A stretch of DNA of 64,000 nucleotides from CALXXL01 sp034926605 (GTDB lineage Bacteria > Verrucomicrobiota > Lentisphaeria > Victivallales > Victivallaceae): NCBI GenBank assembly GCA_034926605.1, contig JAYFQV010000014.1, forward strand, positions 22,874-86,873. The letters run 5' to 3'. Shown piece after piece: positions 25,831 to 33,634 of this stretch; position 1 is the stretch's first letter; every line of letters starts with the position of its first letter. The translations under genes were made by a program, and so were the position numbers. The notes below the pieces were generated by a model. The model was given only the letters and a program-made list of their open reading frames with translations. It was not told the origin of the DNA and did no database searches.

Positions 25831-27183
25831 ATGAGCAATCGCGATTTCCTTGATATTCCCCGCCTCGACAACTCCTACCGTCCGGTAGCCGAACGGTTGG
25901 CTGACTATAGCGAGGTTGAAACGCATCCGGACGTGCCCGATCTTCAGAAACAGGCGCGCCGCTGTATGAACTGCGGCATTCCGTTCTGCCATTCAATGGG
26001 CTGTCCGCTTGAGAACCAGATTCCGGAAATCAACCAGGCGGCCGCCGAAGGCCGCTGGGCCGATGCCTGGAAGATATTGAGTTCCACCAGTTGCTTCCCG
26101 GAATTCACCAGCCGGCTGTGCCCGGCGTTGTGCGAAGGTTCCTGCGTCAACGGCATCGACCTTGATCCGGTGACGATCCGCCAGATCGAGTATATGGTGA
26201 TCGAGCAGGCTTTCGCGCTTAATTTGGTGGTTCCGCGGCCGCCCGAAGTCCGCACCGGAAAAACGGTGGCGGTGATCGGTTCCGGCCCGGCCGGAATGGT
26301 GGTGGCCGAGCTGCTCAACCGCGCCGGCCATCTGGTGACCGTTTTCGAAGCCAATCTCAAGGCCGGCGGTCTGATGCGCTACGGTATTCCGGATTTCAAG
26401 CTTGACAAGGGAGTGATCGAACGCCGCGTCGAGATCATGATCGAAGAAGGCATCTCCTTCCGCTTCGGCACCAATGTCGGAACGGACGTATCGCTGGATT
26501 ATCTCGCTCGCCGTTTTGACGCGGTGGTTATTGCCACCGGCACCCCGGTTCCGCGCGACCTCAAGGTTGAGGGGCGCGAAAGCACCGGTGTTTACTTCGC
26601 GCTCGAATATCTGCAGGGCCGCAACCGTTTGAATTCCGGCGAATGCGTCGATTCTTCGATTTCGGCCGAGGGCAAGCGTGTGGTGGTAATCGGCGGTGGC
26701 GACACCGGCAGCGACTGTGTCGGCACCGCCAACCGCGAGCACGCCAAGAGCGTCACCCAGATTGAGATCATGCCCCAGCCGCCGGAGAACCGGTCGGATT
26801 CCACTCCGTGGCCGATGTGGCCATATCAGATCCGCACGTCCAGCAGCCACAAGGAGGGCTGTGTGCGTGATTGGAATGTCGCCACCAAGCGCTTTGCTTC
26901 GAAGGACGGTCATGTGACCGCGGTTGAGGCGGTTCGGGTTGAATGGGAATTCACCCCCGAGGGGCGTCCGCTCAAATTTCGCGAGCTGGACGAGAAGATA
27001 GTGCTGGAGGCCGACCTGGTTCTGCTGGCGCTCGGTTTCCTCAAACCCGATCCGGTGGCGTCTGAGGCCAATGTTTTCGTGGCCGGCGACGCCGCGACCG
27101 GACAGTCTCTGATCGTGCGTGCGATGGCCTCCGGCCGCAAGACCGCATGCAAGGTCAATGAGTATCTGGAGAGTGCAAAATGA
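25831..27183 (+). CDS. gltD: Glutamate synthase small subunit
   Basis: The 450-residue protein starts 12 bases after gltB with a GGAGG site. The N-terminal ferredoxin-like domain has CMNCGIPFCHSMGCP and RLCPALCEGSC, which hold two 4Fe-4S clusters. The FAD-binding GxGPAGM (VAVIGSGPAGMVVAE) lies near residue 145 and the NADPH-binding GGGDTGSD near residue 285. It oxidises NAD(P)H and feeds electrons to GltB. Its stop overlaps the dapF start by four bases. Confidence 0.96.
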   Translation: MSNRDFLDIPRLDNSYRPVAERLADYSEVETHPDVPDLQKQARRCMNCGIPFCHSMGCPLENQIPEINQAAAEGRWADAWKILSSTSCFPEFTSRLCPALCEGSCVNGIDLDPVTIRQIEYMVIEQAFALNLVVPRPPEVRTGKTVAVIGSGPAGMVVAELLNRAGHLVTVFEANLKAGGLMRYGIPDFKLDKGVIERRVEIMIEEGISFRFGTNVGTDVSLDYLARRFDAVVIATGTPVPRDLKVEGRESTGVYFALEYLQGRNRLNSGECVDSSISAEGKRVVVIGGGDTGSDCVGTANREHAKSVTQIEIMPQPPENRSDSTPWPMWPYQIRTSSSHKEGCVRDWNVATKRFASKDGHVTAVEAVRVEWEFTPEGRPLKFRELDEKIVLEADLVLLALGFLKPDPVASEANVFVAGDAATGQSLIVRAMASGRKTACKVNEYLESAK

Positions 27184-27995
27184 AGTTCTCGAAGTGGCAT
27201 GGACTTGGCAACGATTTCGTGCTGGTCAATACCTTCGAGGAGAATGTTTATGACGAGTGCGAACTTGCGAAGGTTGTTTGCGACCGGCATTTCGGCATCG
27301 GGGCCGACGGCCTGGTGCTGATGGGCCCCAGTGACACCTGTACAGTGCAAATGCGGATTGTCAATTCCGACGGCAGCCGTGCCGAGATGTGCGGAAACGC
27401 CATCCGCTGCGTGGCGCGCTATCTTGCCGACCATAAGATGATCTCCGGGGATGAGCTCTCCGTCGAGACGCTTGGCGGCGTGGTGCACCCGCGGTTGCTG
27501 CCGGACGGCCGGGTTTCGGTGAACATGGGGCGTCCGCGGCTGAAGCGCGGGGACATTCCCATGCTCGGCGACCCCGACTCGGAGGCGCTCAACGTGCCTT
27601 TGGTGGTCAACGGCGTTCAGTGGATAGGAACCGCGGTTTCGATGGGCAATCCGCATTTTGTGATTTTCGTTGAGAGCCTTGCTCAGATAGATATTTCACA
27701 GTGGGGTCCGTTGATTGAAAATCACAAATCATTTCCGAAAAAAGCCAATGTGGAATTTGTGCAGCGTCTCGGCGCCACCCGTTTGCGCATGAAAGTGTGG
27801 GAGCGCGGTTGCGGCATCACCATGGCCTGCGGTACCGGCAGTTGCGCCACCGCGGTGGCCGCGGTACTGACTCAGCGCACCGGCAGCGACATGACCGTTA
27901 TTCTCGACGGCGGTGAGCTCGACATCCACTACGATGGCGGAGATGTGATCATGGTCGGGCCGGCGACCGAGGTTTTTACCGGTAATTGGAGTTAG
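27180..27995 (+). CDS. dapF: Diaminopimelate epimerase
   Basis: The 271-residue protein begins MKFSKWHGLGNDFVLV. It carries both catalytic cysteines in their usual frames: NSDGSRAEMCGNAIRC near residue 72 and ACGTGSCATAV near residue 217. It interconverts LL- and meso-diaminopimelate for lysine and peptidoglycan. It overlaps gltD and precedes dapL by four bases, linking glutamate supply to the DapL branch, which itself uses glutamate as amino donor. Confidence 0.96.
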   Translation: MKFSKWHGLGNDFVLVNTFEENVYDECELAKVVCDRHFGIGADGLVLMGPSDTCTVQMRIVNSDGSRAEMCGNAIRCVARYLADHKMISGDELSVETLGGVVHPRLLPDGRVSVNMGRPRLKRGDIPMLGDPDSEALNVPLVVNGVQWIGTAVSMGNPHFVIFVESLAQIDISQWGPLIENHKSFPKKANVEFVQRLGATRLRMKVWERGCGITMACGTGSCATAVAAVLTQRTGSDMTVILDGGELDIHYDGGDVIMVGPATEVFTGNWS

Positions 27996-27999
27996 TTTG

Positions 28000-29193
28000 A
28001 TGACAATTTTGAATACGAATTTTTCCAATCTCGGCGGCGGGTACCTGTTTGCCGAGATCGGTCGCAAGACCGCAGCGTACATGGCGGCTCATCCCGAGGC
28101 GGACGTAATACGACTTGGCATCGGAGACGTTACCCTGCCGTTGGCTCCGGCGGTGGTGACTGCCATGCGCAAGGCGGTCGACGAGATGGGCTCGGCGGCA
28201 ACCTTTCACGGATACGGCCCCGAACAGGGGTACGAATTCCTGCGTGCGGCGATCGCCGAAAACGATTATGCCGCACGTGGCGTGAAGCTGTCCGCCTCCG
28301 AGATTTTTGTTTCCGACGGCAGCAAAAGCGACGTGGCAAACTTTCAGGAGCTGTTTTCAGTAGATTGCACGGTGGCGATTCCCGACCCGGTTTATCCTGT
28401 TTATCGGGACACCAATCTTATGGCCGGGCGTAAGATCGTCTATCTGCCATGCCGCGCCGATAACGGCTTCGCACCCGAGTTGCCGCAAGGGCATGTGGAT
28501 GTGATTTATCTGTGCTCGCCCAACAACCCCACCGGCGGTGCGCTCGGGCGCGACGAACTTTCCAAGTGGGTCGAATACGCGCGTCGGGAACGTGCCCTGA
28601 TTCTGTTTGATTCGGCGTACAAGGCCTATATTTCCGATCCTTCGCTGCCGCGCTCGATCTTCGAGATTCCCGGCGCCGAGGAGGTCGCGGTGGAGTTTCG
28701 CTCTTTCAGCAAGACCGCCGGCTTCACCGGTACCCGCTGTGCCTATGTGGCTATTCCTGACTCGGTCAAGGCGGCGGACGGCAACGGCGGCATGGTGAGT
28801 TTGAATAAGCTTTGGCTGCGCAGGCAGACCACCAAGTTCAACGGCGTGCCTTACATCGTCCAGCGTGGCGCCGAGGCGGTGTTTTCCCCCGAAGGTAAAC
28901 GGCAGGTTGAGGAACAGGTGGCATATTATATGGAAAATGCCCGCATCATCCGGGAAGGATTTGCTAAACTCGGCTGGCAGGCTATCGGCGGTGTGAATGC
29001 TCCATATATATGGGTCGGTGTTCCGGGTGGTGATTCCATGGCTTTTTTCGAGAAGCTTCTGGAACAGTGTCAAGTGGTCGGCACGCCGGGAGTCGGTTTC
29101 GGCTCCTGCGGCGAAGGCTGGTTCCGGCTCACCGCGTTCGGCAATCGCGAGCGTACAATTGAGGCAATGGCACGCATTTCCTCAAAATTCTGA
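28000..29193 (+). CDS. dapL: LL-diaminopimelate aminotransferase
   Basis: I start at ATG 28000 rather than the preceding TTG; GGAG lies nine bases upstream. The 397-residue type I fold PLP enzyme has SNLGGGYLFAEIGRK at the N-terminus, RLGIGDVTLPL, SPNNPTGG (near residue 172), the PLP-lysine segment SFSKTAGFTGTR near residue 235, and a C-terminal RLTAFGNR with the carboxylate-binding Arg. It converts tetrahydrodipicolinate directly to LL-DAP with glutamate, the variant lysine pathway common in the PVC group and plants. It sits directly behind dapF. Confidence 0.95.
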   Translation: MTILNTNFSNLGGGYLFAEIGRKTAAYMAAHPEADVIRLGIGDVTLPLAPAVVTAMRKAVDEMGSAATFHGYGPEQGYEFLRAAIAENDYAARGVKLSASEIFVSDGSKSDVANFQELFSVDCTVAIPDPVYPVYRDTNLMAGRKIVYLPCRADNGFAPELPQGHVDVIYLCSPNNPTGGALGRDELSKWVEYARRERALILFDSAYKAYISDPSLPRSIFEIPGAEEVAVEFRSFSKTAGFTGTRCAYVAIPDSVKAADGNGGMVSLNKLWLRRQTTKFNGVPYIVQRGAEAVFSPEGKRQVEEQVAYYMENARIIREGFAKLGWQAIGGVNAPYIWVGVPGGDSMAFFEKLLEQCQVVGTPGVGFGSCGEGWFRLTAFGNRERTIEAMARISSKF

Positions 29194-29253
29194 ATCCGGC
29201 TTGATTATACGGGTATTGGGGTTATCTTATGAACATGAGAAGCGAGGTCGTCA

Positions 29254-30813
29254 ATGACGGATAATTCCGGAATTATTTCTGTTCTGAATCACGTGAGTGT
29301 GGCTTTGGTGCAGGAACACGACGTGCCAACGTTGCTTAAGAAGGTGCTCGACATCATGAACTCCGAATTGGGGTTGATTCGCAGTACCATAACGTTGCGC
29401 CAGGGCGACGCGTTCTTTATCGAAGCGTCGCAAGGGCTCAGCAGCGAGGAACGCGCCCGCGGGAAGTATCATCTCGGCGAGGGGGTCACCGGCACGGTGG
29501 CCGCCACCGGCAAGCCGTGGGCTATTCCTGATATATCAAAGGAGCCCCGGTTTCTCAACCGTACCAAGGCGCGTTGCGGCAAGGATCAGAACTTGGCTTT
29601 CATCTGCGTTCCGATCATTCATGCCGACAGCGTCATCGGTACTTTGAGCATCGACCGCAAGGTCTCCAAGAACACCAATTTGGATGACGATCTCAAATTT
29701 CTGGAGACGCTCGCCAACATTATCGCCGAGGCGGTCTCTGTGATGGTTCAGGAATATCTGGAGCGCGACCAGCTTCTGGCTGAAAACCGGCGTCTGCGTG
29801 AAGAACTTACCCGCGGGCATCGTCCGGCGAATATCATCGGCAACTGCAGTACCATGCAGAAAGTGTACGCGATGATCAATCAGGTGGCGCCGTCCAATGC
29901 CACCGTTCTGATTCGCGGGGCGTCCGGTACCGGCAAGGAGTTGGTGGCTCGCGCCATTCAGCAGGCCAGCCCGCGCGCTGACAAACCGTTCGTGGCGGTT
30001 AATTGCGCGGCGCTGCCGGACAATCTGATTGAAAGCGAGCTTTTCGGTCACGAAAAGGGCGCTTTCACCGGAGCGGTATCGCGGCGGATCGGCCGGGCCG
30101 AAGCCGCCGATGGCGGAACGCTGTTTCTCGACGAGATTGGCGATCTGAGTTTGCCGGTGCAGGTTAAACTGCTGCGCTTCATCCAGGAGCGTACTTTCAG
30201 TCGGGTCGGAAGCAACGAGGAGCTAAAGGTGGATGTGCGTCTTCTGGCCGCCACCAGCCGCGACCTCGAACAGCTCATGGCCGAAGGCAAGCTGCGTGAA
30301 GACCTTTACTACCGGCTGAACGTATTCCCGATTCATCTGCCGGATCTGCGCAAACGTCGCTGCGACATTGTGCTGCTGGCCGAGTTCTTCCTGGAGAAGT
30401 ATTCCAGACTTTACAACAAGACCATCAAGCGCATATCGACTCCGGCGATAAATATGCTGATGAGCTATCATTGGCCCGGCAATGTGCGCGAATTGGAAAA
30501 TTGCATGGAACGCGCGGTGCTTACCGCCACCACCGAGGTTATAAGCGCCTATAATCTGCCACCGTCGCTTCAGACCGGCGAGGTTTCGGGTACTGCAAAC
30601 CTGCCGACAGATGGAGGGAAGGTCGATTTCGAGACGCTGGTGGGGAGTTTCGAACGCGAACTTATCGTGGAGGCACTTAAGGCAAATCGCGGCAACGTTA
30701 CCGCCGCGGCCAGGCAGTTGGGGCTTTCAACCCGGGTGATCCATTACAAGATCAACAAGTATGGCATCACCACCGACTGGTACCGTCCAGGCGGTCAGCG
30801 AAACGAGGATTGA
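29254..30813 (+). CDS. NifA-like sigma-54-dependent transcriptional activator
   Basis: The 519-residue protein has three parts. An N-terminal GAF domain (about residues 15-165) comes first. The AAA+ domain has Walker A GASGTGKELVARA (near residue 225), the sigma-54 contact loop EKGAFTGA, Walker B GGTLFLDEIGDL and an arginine-finger region. A C-terminal Fis-type helix-turn-helix follows (NVTAAARQLGLSTRVIHYKI). This is the NifA architecture. No nif genes occur in the window; the nearby sigma-54 promoters are those of glnN and gltB, so control of ammonium assimilation is the most economical role. It lies 60 bases after dapL, possibly in the same unit. The GAF ligand is unknown (NifA family GAF domains can bind 2-oxoglutarate). 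Confidence 0.92.
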   Translation: MTDNSGIISVLNHVSVALVQEHDVPTLLKKVLDIMNSELGLIRSTITLRQGDAFFIEASQGLSSEERARGKYHLGEGVTGTVAATGKPWAIPDISKEPRFLNRTKARCGKDQNLAFICVPIIHADSVIGTLSIDRKVSKNTNLDDDLKFLETLANIIAEAVSVMVQEYLERDQLLAENRRLREELTRGHRPANIIGNCSTMQKVYAMINQVAPSNATVLIRGASGTGKELVARAIQQASPRADKPFVAVNCAALPDNLIESELFGHEKGAFTGAVSRRIGRAEAADGGTLFLDEIGDLSLPVQVKLLRFIQERTFSRVGSNEELKVDVRLLAATSRDLEQLMAEGKLREDLYYRLNVFPIHLPDLRKRRCDIVLLAEFFLEKYSRLYNKTIKRISTPAINMLMSYHWPGNVRELENCMERAVLTATTEVISAYNLPPSLQTGEVSGTANLPTDGGKVDFETLVGSFERELIVEALKANRGNVTAAARQLGLSTRVIHYKINKYGITTDWYRPGGQRNED

Positions 30814-30911
30814 CAAGCCGGTTTTGTCGACGTCCGGTGGAGCGATTGTTAATGCCGTTGCTTCAATTAACCGCAAAAAGGCGGCGATTGATCTCAAGAG
30901 ATGGATAAATT

Positions 30912-30935
30912 AAGGCCGGTCGTCAGACCGGCCTT
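30912..30935. terminator. Bidirectional terminator
   Basis: A perfect 10-bp stem AAGGCCGGTC/GACCGGCCTT with a GTCA loop lies between the convergent NifA-like gene and the exosortase substrate gene, followed by TTCGCTT on the plus strand. Confidence 0.85.
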
Positions 30936-30940
30936 TCGCT

Positions 30941-31564
30941 TCAGGCTTTTCGGTTCAGCCCTCTCAGCCCCAGAAGCGTTCCGCCTCCGGCCATAAGCCC
31001 GAGCAGCACGCCCGGAAGCGGCTGTCCGACCGGAACATCGCCGCCGGATTTGTTGGATACGGAGAAGACGAAGTCCTTGCCGTAATCGACGTCTTTATAT
31101 GGCTGGTAACCGGGACCCGGGTTCAATCCCGGTTCCATGGCTATGGTTATGTTGTTTGTACTGTTGCTCTTGACATACGCGGCATCCCGGAGATTGCCTT
31201 TTTCGCTTTTATCGTAATAATAAGAATAGATATAGCCGTTTTCAGTCTCCATCCAGAATGCAATTTTATCGCCTTCCTCGAAGTCTCCGAGCGAGGCGTA
31301 GCCTTTTTCCAGCAACGACTGCACGTCAAGGGTGATCAGCGCATTTACGGCCGGGGTGGTGGTGCCATCCAGCTTGTAGAAACCGAATGCCGACACGTCT
31401 TTCGGCAGCGAGGATATTCCATCAAGCTTTATGAAAAGCTCCAGCTTGTCGCTTACCGCCACTCCCGCGCCGACATTCTGGTTGATGGCGGAATAATACT
31501 GATCGACCGCGAAAGCGGCATTCGCAACAAACAATGTCATAAATGCCAATATAAGTTTTTTCAT
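30941..31564 (-). CDS. Candidate exosortase substrate with PEP-CTERM-like C-terminus
   Basis: The start at 31564 (MKKLILAF) follows GGAGG; an upstream ATG six codons earlier precedes that site. The 207-residue protein has a signal peptide (cleavage after ANAAFA) and a beta-rich middle with acidic and Tyr-rich stretches. The C-terminal tripartite tail has PLPG, a hydrophobic helix (VLLGLMAGGGTLLGL) and a basic end RGLNRKA. This is the layout of PEP-CTERM sorting signals, but the canonical PEP is replaced by PLPG. The adjacent exosortase and EpsI-like genes make it the likely dedicated substrate, processed and anchored or released at the cell surface. Its function beyond that is unknown. Confidence 0.75.
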   Translation of the reverse strand: MKKLILAFMTLFVANAAFAVDQYYSAINQNVGAGVAVSDKLELFIKLDGISSLPKDVSAFGFYKLDGTTTPAVNALITLDVQSLLEKGYASLGDFEEGDKIAFWMETENGYIYSYYYDKSEKGNLRDAAYVKSNSTNNITIAMEPGLNPGPGYQPYKDVDYGKDFVFSVSNKSGGDVPVGQPLPGVLLGLMAGGGTLLGLRGLNRKA

Positions 31565-31594
31565 AACCGCCTCCGGATACATATTTCCATATTA

Positions 31595-31623
31595 ATAATA
31601 CACCATTCTCAGTTAAAAGTCAA
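31595..31623 (-). promoter_or_regulatory. Sigma-70 promoter of the exosortase substrate gene
   Basis: On the minus strand TTGACT, a 17-base spacer and TATTAT lie just after the EpsI-like stop, giving a leader of about 25 bases. The substrate can therefore be expressed above the level of its sorting machinery. Confidence 0.7.
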
Positions 31624-31640
31624 TGGGCGCACTGCGATAA

Positions 31641-32762
31641 TCACAGATTGTCAACAGTTTGCCGGTTGCTTGCGGCCACTTCCGACAGGAAGTCGCGAAG
31701 TATGGTGCGGCCCGGGCCGGGATCGTCGCCGGACAGCGGTGTCCAAAGCAAATATTCGTGCCAGCCGGCGGCGGGGTCGTAGCCGTAGCGCAGCGCATCA
31801 AAGTTGCCGCTGGAGACCGTCGGCGTACTGTACCAAACCCAGACCAGCGATTTCATTCCGGCGGAATCGGAAGTCACGATTTCGTTTATGTCAAAAGGAG
31901 TGCCGAGAATTGTCTCGGAGCGGACGTTTTCCGATAGAACGGTATTGCCGGATACGGTCAGACAGTGACCGGGCGGGTGTATTTTATGAACGTCTTCGAA
32001 GTTGCCGACCTTCAATACTTCAATTGCCACCACCCGGCCGTCCGGCAGAATGCGGTCTTCCGGAAATCGGTAGCGTTCCACCTTGCTGCTGCCGAAAAAC
32101 ATGCGGTCGGATTGGTTGGGCATAATGTCCATGCCACGGTATTGGCCGAATACGCACGCCGAAAAGTCGGGGGCGAAGGCGCGCTGCATCTGCAGGCGGC
32201 CGCCCATAAACGCACCGGCGGCTATCACGGCCGCCAAAATCGCGAATATGAAATCGGAAGCTTTCGGGCGATGCCGGGCGTTGAGTATCACTATTTGCCA
32301 GGCAATCAGAGCCGAGGCGATAAAGGCCTGCAGCATCAAGCCGTCGATGCCGACTGCCGCTCCCAGTCTGTAACGTACGCTGGTGGCGCCCAGTGCCAGC
32401 ATCCCGTAGGCCGGAGCCAGCGTGTATGCCGCCGTCCAGCCGAATGCGAAGTAAGCGGCACTCCAAGCGAATCCACACCCGGCGATCATTGCCGCCGCAT
32501 GTATCTGGCGTATTATGGCAAATATGAAGATAGCCCCGAAGCCCAGCGCGGGCAGCATGGCTGCAAGCGCGAATTTACCACTGGTCTCGGCCAGCCGTGC
32601 CGCAACCGAAGCCATCATCACCAGCGATATGGCAACGAATACCCACGACCAGCGGTCGAGCGGAGAATGGATAAGCGCGTTGAAGTAGTATGGCAGTTCC
32701 AGCGCCGGAATAATCAGTCCGCCTCCGGCGACAAGCCATTTTAGCATATTGCTTATTCTCAT
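31641..32762 (-). CDS. Membrane protein with EpsI-like exosortase-associated domain
   Basis: The 373-residue protein has about seven hydrophobic helices (residues 10-190) followed by an extracytoplasmic domain of about 180 residues. That domain contains KIHPPGHCLTVSGN near residue 275, matching the HxPxxC pattern of EpsI/exosortase-associated domains. Later WVWYSTPTVSSGNFDALRY resembles the family's conserved aromatic segment. EpsI-type domains are encoded beside, or fused to, exosortases and are thought to assist substrate processing or polysaccharide export. It overlaps the exosortase gene by four bases, supporting a stoichiometric pair. Confidence 0.72.
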   Translation of the reverse strand: MRISNMLKWLVAGGGLIIPALELPYYFNALIHSPLDRWSWVFVAISLVMMASVAARLAETSGKFALAAMLPALGFGAIFIFAIIRQIHAAAMIAGCGFAWSAAYFAFGWTAAYTLAPAYGMLALGATSVRYRLGAAVGIDGLMLQAFIASALIAWQIVILNARHRPKASDFIFAILAAVIAAGAFMGGRLQMQRAFAPDFSACVFGQYRGMDIMPNQSDRMFFGSSKVERYRFPEDRILPDGRVVAIEVLKVGNFEDVHKIHPPGHCLTVSGNTVLSENVRSETILGTPFDINEIVTSDSAGMKSLVWVWYSTPTVSSGNFDALRYGYDPAAGWHEYLLWTPLSGDDPGPGRTILRDFLSEVAASNRQTVDNL

Positions 32763-33634
32763 TTGCCGGCCTCCGAAAAAAGCTTGCCGGCGTAATAGAG
32801 CATGACCACCGACAGTATGACGAATACATATCCCAACGAAATATGTACCAATGAGTTGAACGCGACATTACCGGCCACCTTATAGATGACGATGGTCAAT
32901 ATCAGGCGTATTGCGTTGGCCGCCACCACGATCGGCAGAAGCAACATGAAATAGACGATTTTCCATCCAGTGCCGGCCTTGAGTCGGTGCACCAGTATAA
33001 ATCCAAGCAGCAGCAGAACCCCGAGCTGGTCCACCCCGCTGCAGGCATCGGTAATGGCTATGCTGGTTCCTCCAACGTAGATGCTGGTAAGATAGCAGCT
33101 TATATCCATTCCCATAAGATAGAGCGCCGCTACCGATACCGTGGTGGAAGAAAGCCGCAACGGATAGCTTATCGCAAGAGTTATGGCTTCCTGAAAAGGC
33201 ATTATCCAGAACGCCATCAGTAGAAAAGGCAGAAAAGCGATTGCGCCCCGCAGTCCTACGCTGCGCATCACAATCGCCGTGGCTATGATTGTAAGAACCG
33301 CGTTGCGGGTCCAGAAACTGTCCGTAATCATACCGCGGCTCATAACCCACGCGGCCGGCATGAGCAGCATGAACGCGGCGAGCTGGGCGGCGTTTGACGC
33401 CGTTTGGCGTTTCGCCGCATGAATTAAGCAGTAACCTCCCACCAGGAGTGTCAGCAGTGCCAAGGCCACCGGAGAATCCCAGGCACCCCGATTACCGGCA
33501 AAACCGATCCATATGCCGTAGGCGGCGCTCAGCACCATTACGCCGGCCACTATGGGCTTTTGCCGGAATGCGGCTGACAGTTGGTGTTGGCGTTTGTTGA
33601 TTGCGAAAGATAATTGTTCTAACGCTGTTGTCAT
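32759..33634 (-). CDS. Exosortase/archaeosortase-family transpeptidase
   Basis: The 291-residue multi-helix membrane protein shows the invariant exosortase triad in order: Cys in ITDACSGVDQLGVLL (near residue 199), Arg in VAANAIRLILT (near residue 242) and His in FNSLVHISLGYVF (near residue 264). Family members cut C-terminal PEP-CTERM-type signals at the membrane. It is flanked by overlapping TPR and EpsI-like genes, and the sorting-signal protein lies just beyond. I cannot assign a numbered subtype from sequence alone. Confidence 0.88.
   Translation of the reverse strand: MTTALEQLSFAINKRQHQLSAAFRQKPIVAGVMVLSAAYGIWIGFAGNRGAWDSPVALALLTLLVGGYCLIHAAKRQTASNAAQLAAFMLLMPAAWVMSRGMITDSFWTRNAVLTIIATAIVMRSVGLRGAIAFLPFLLMAFWIMPFQEAITLAISYPLRLSSTTVSVAALYLMGMDISCYLTSIYVGGTSIAITDACSGVDQLGVLLLLGFILVHRLKAGTGWKIVYFMLLLPIVVAANAIRLILTIVIYKVAGNVAFNSLVHISLGYVFVILSVVMLYYAGKLFSEAGK

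Noticed and set aside
24121..25992. 623-codon minus-strand frame opposite gltB
   Set aside because: Antisense to a confidently identified gene and without recognisable domains.
29254..30813. Calling the sigma-54 activator nifA of a nitrogen-fixation cluster
   Set aside because: No nitrogenase or cofactor genes are in the window; only the architecture is NifA-like.
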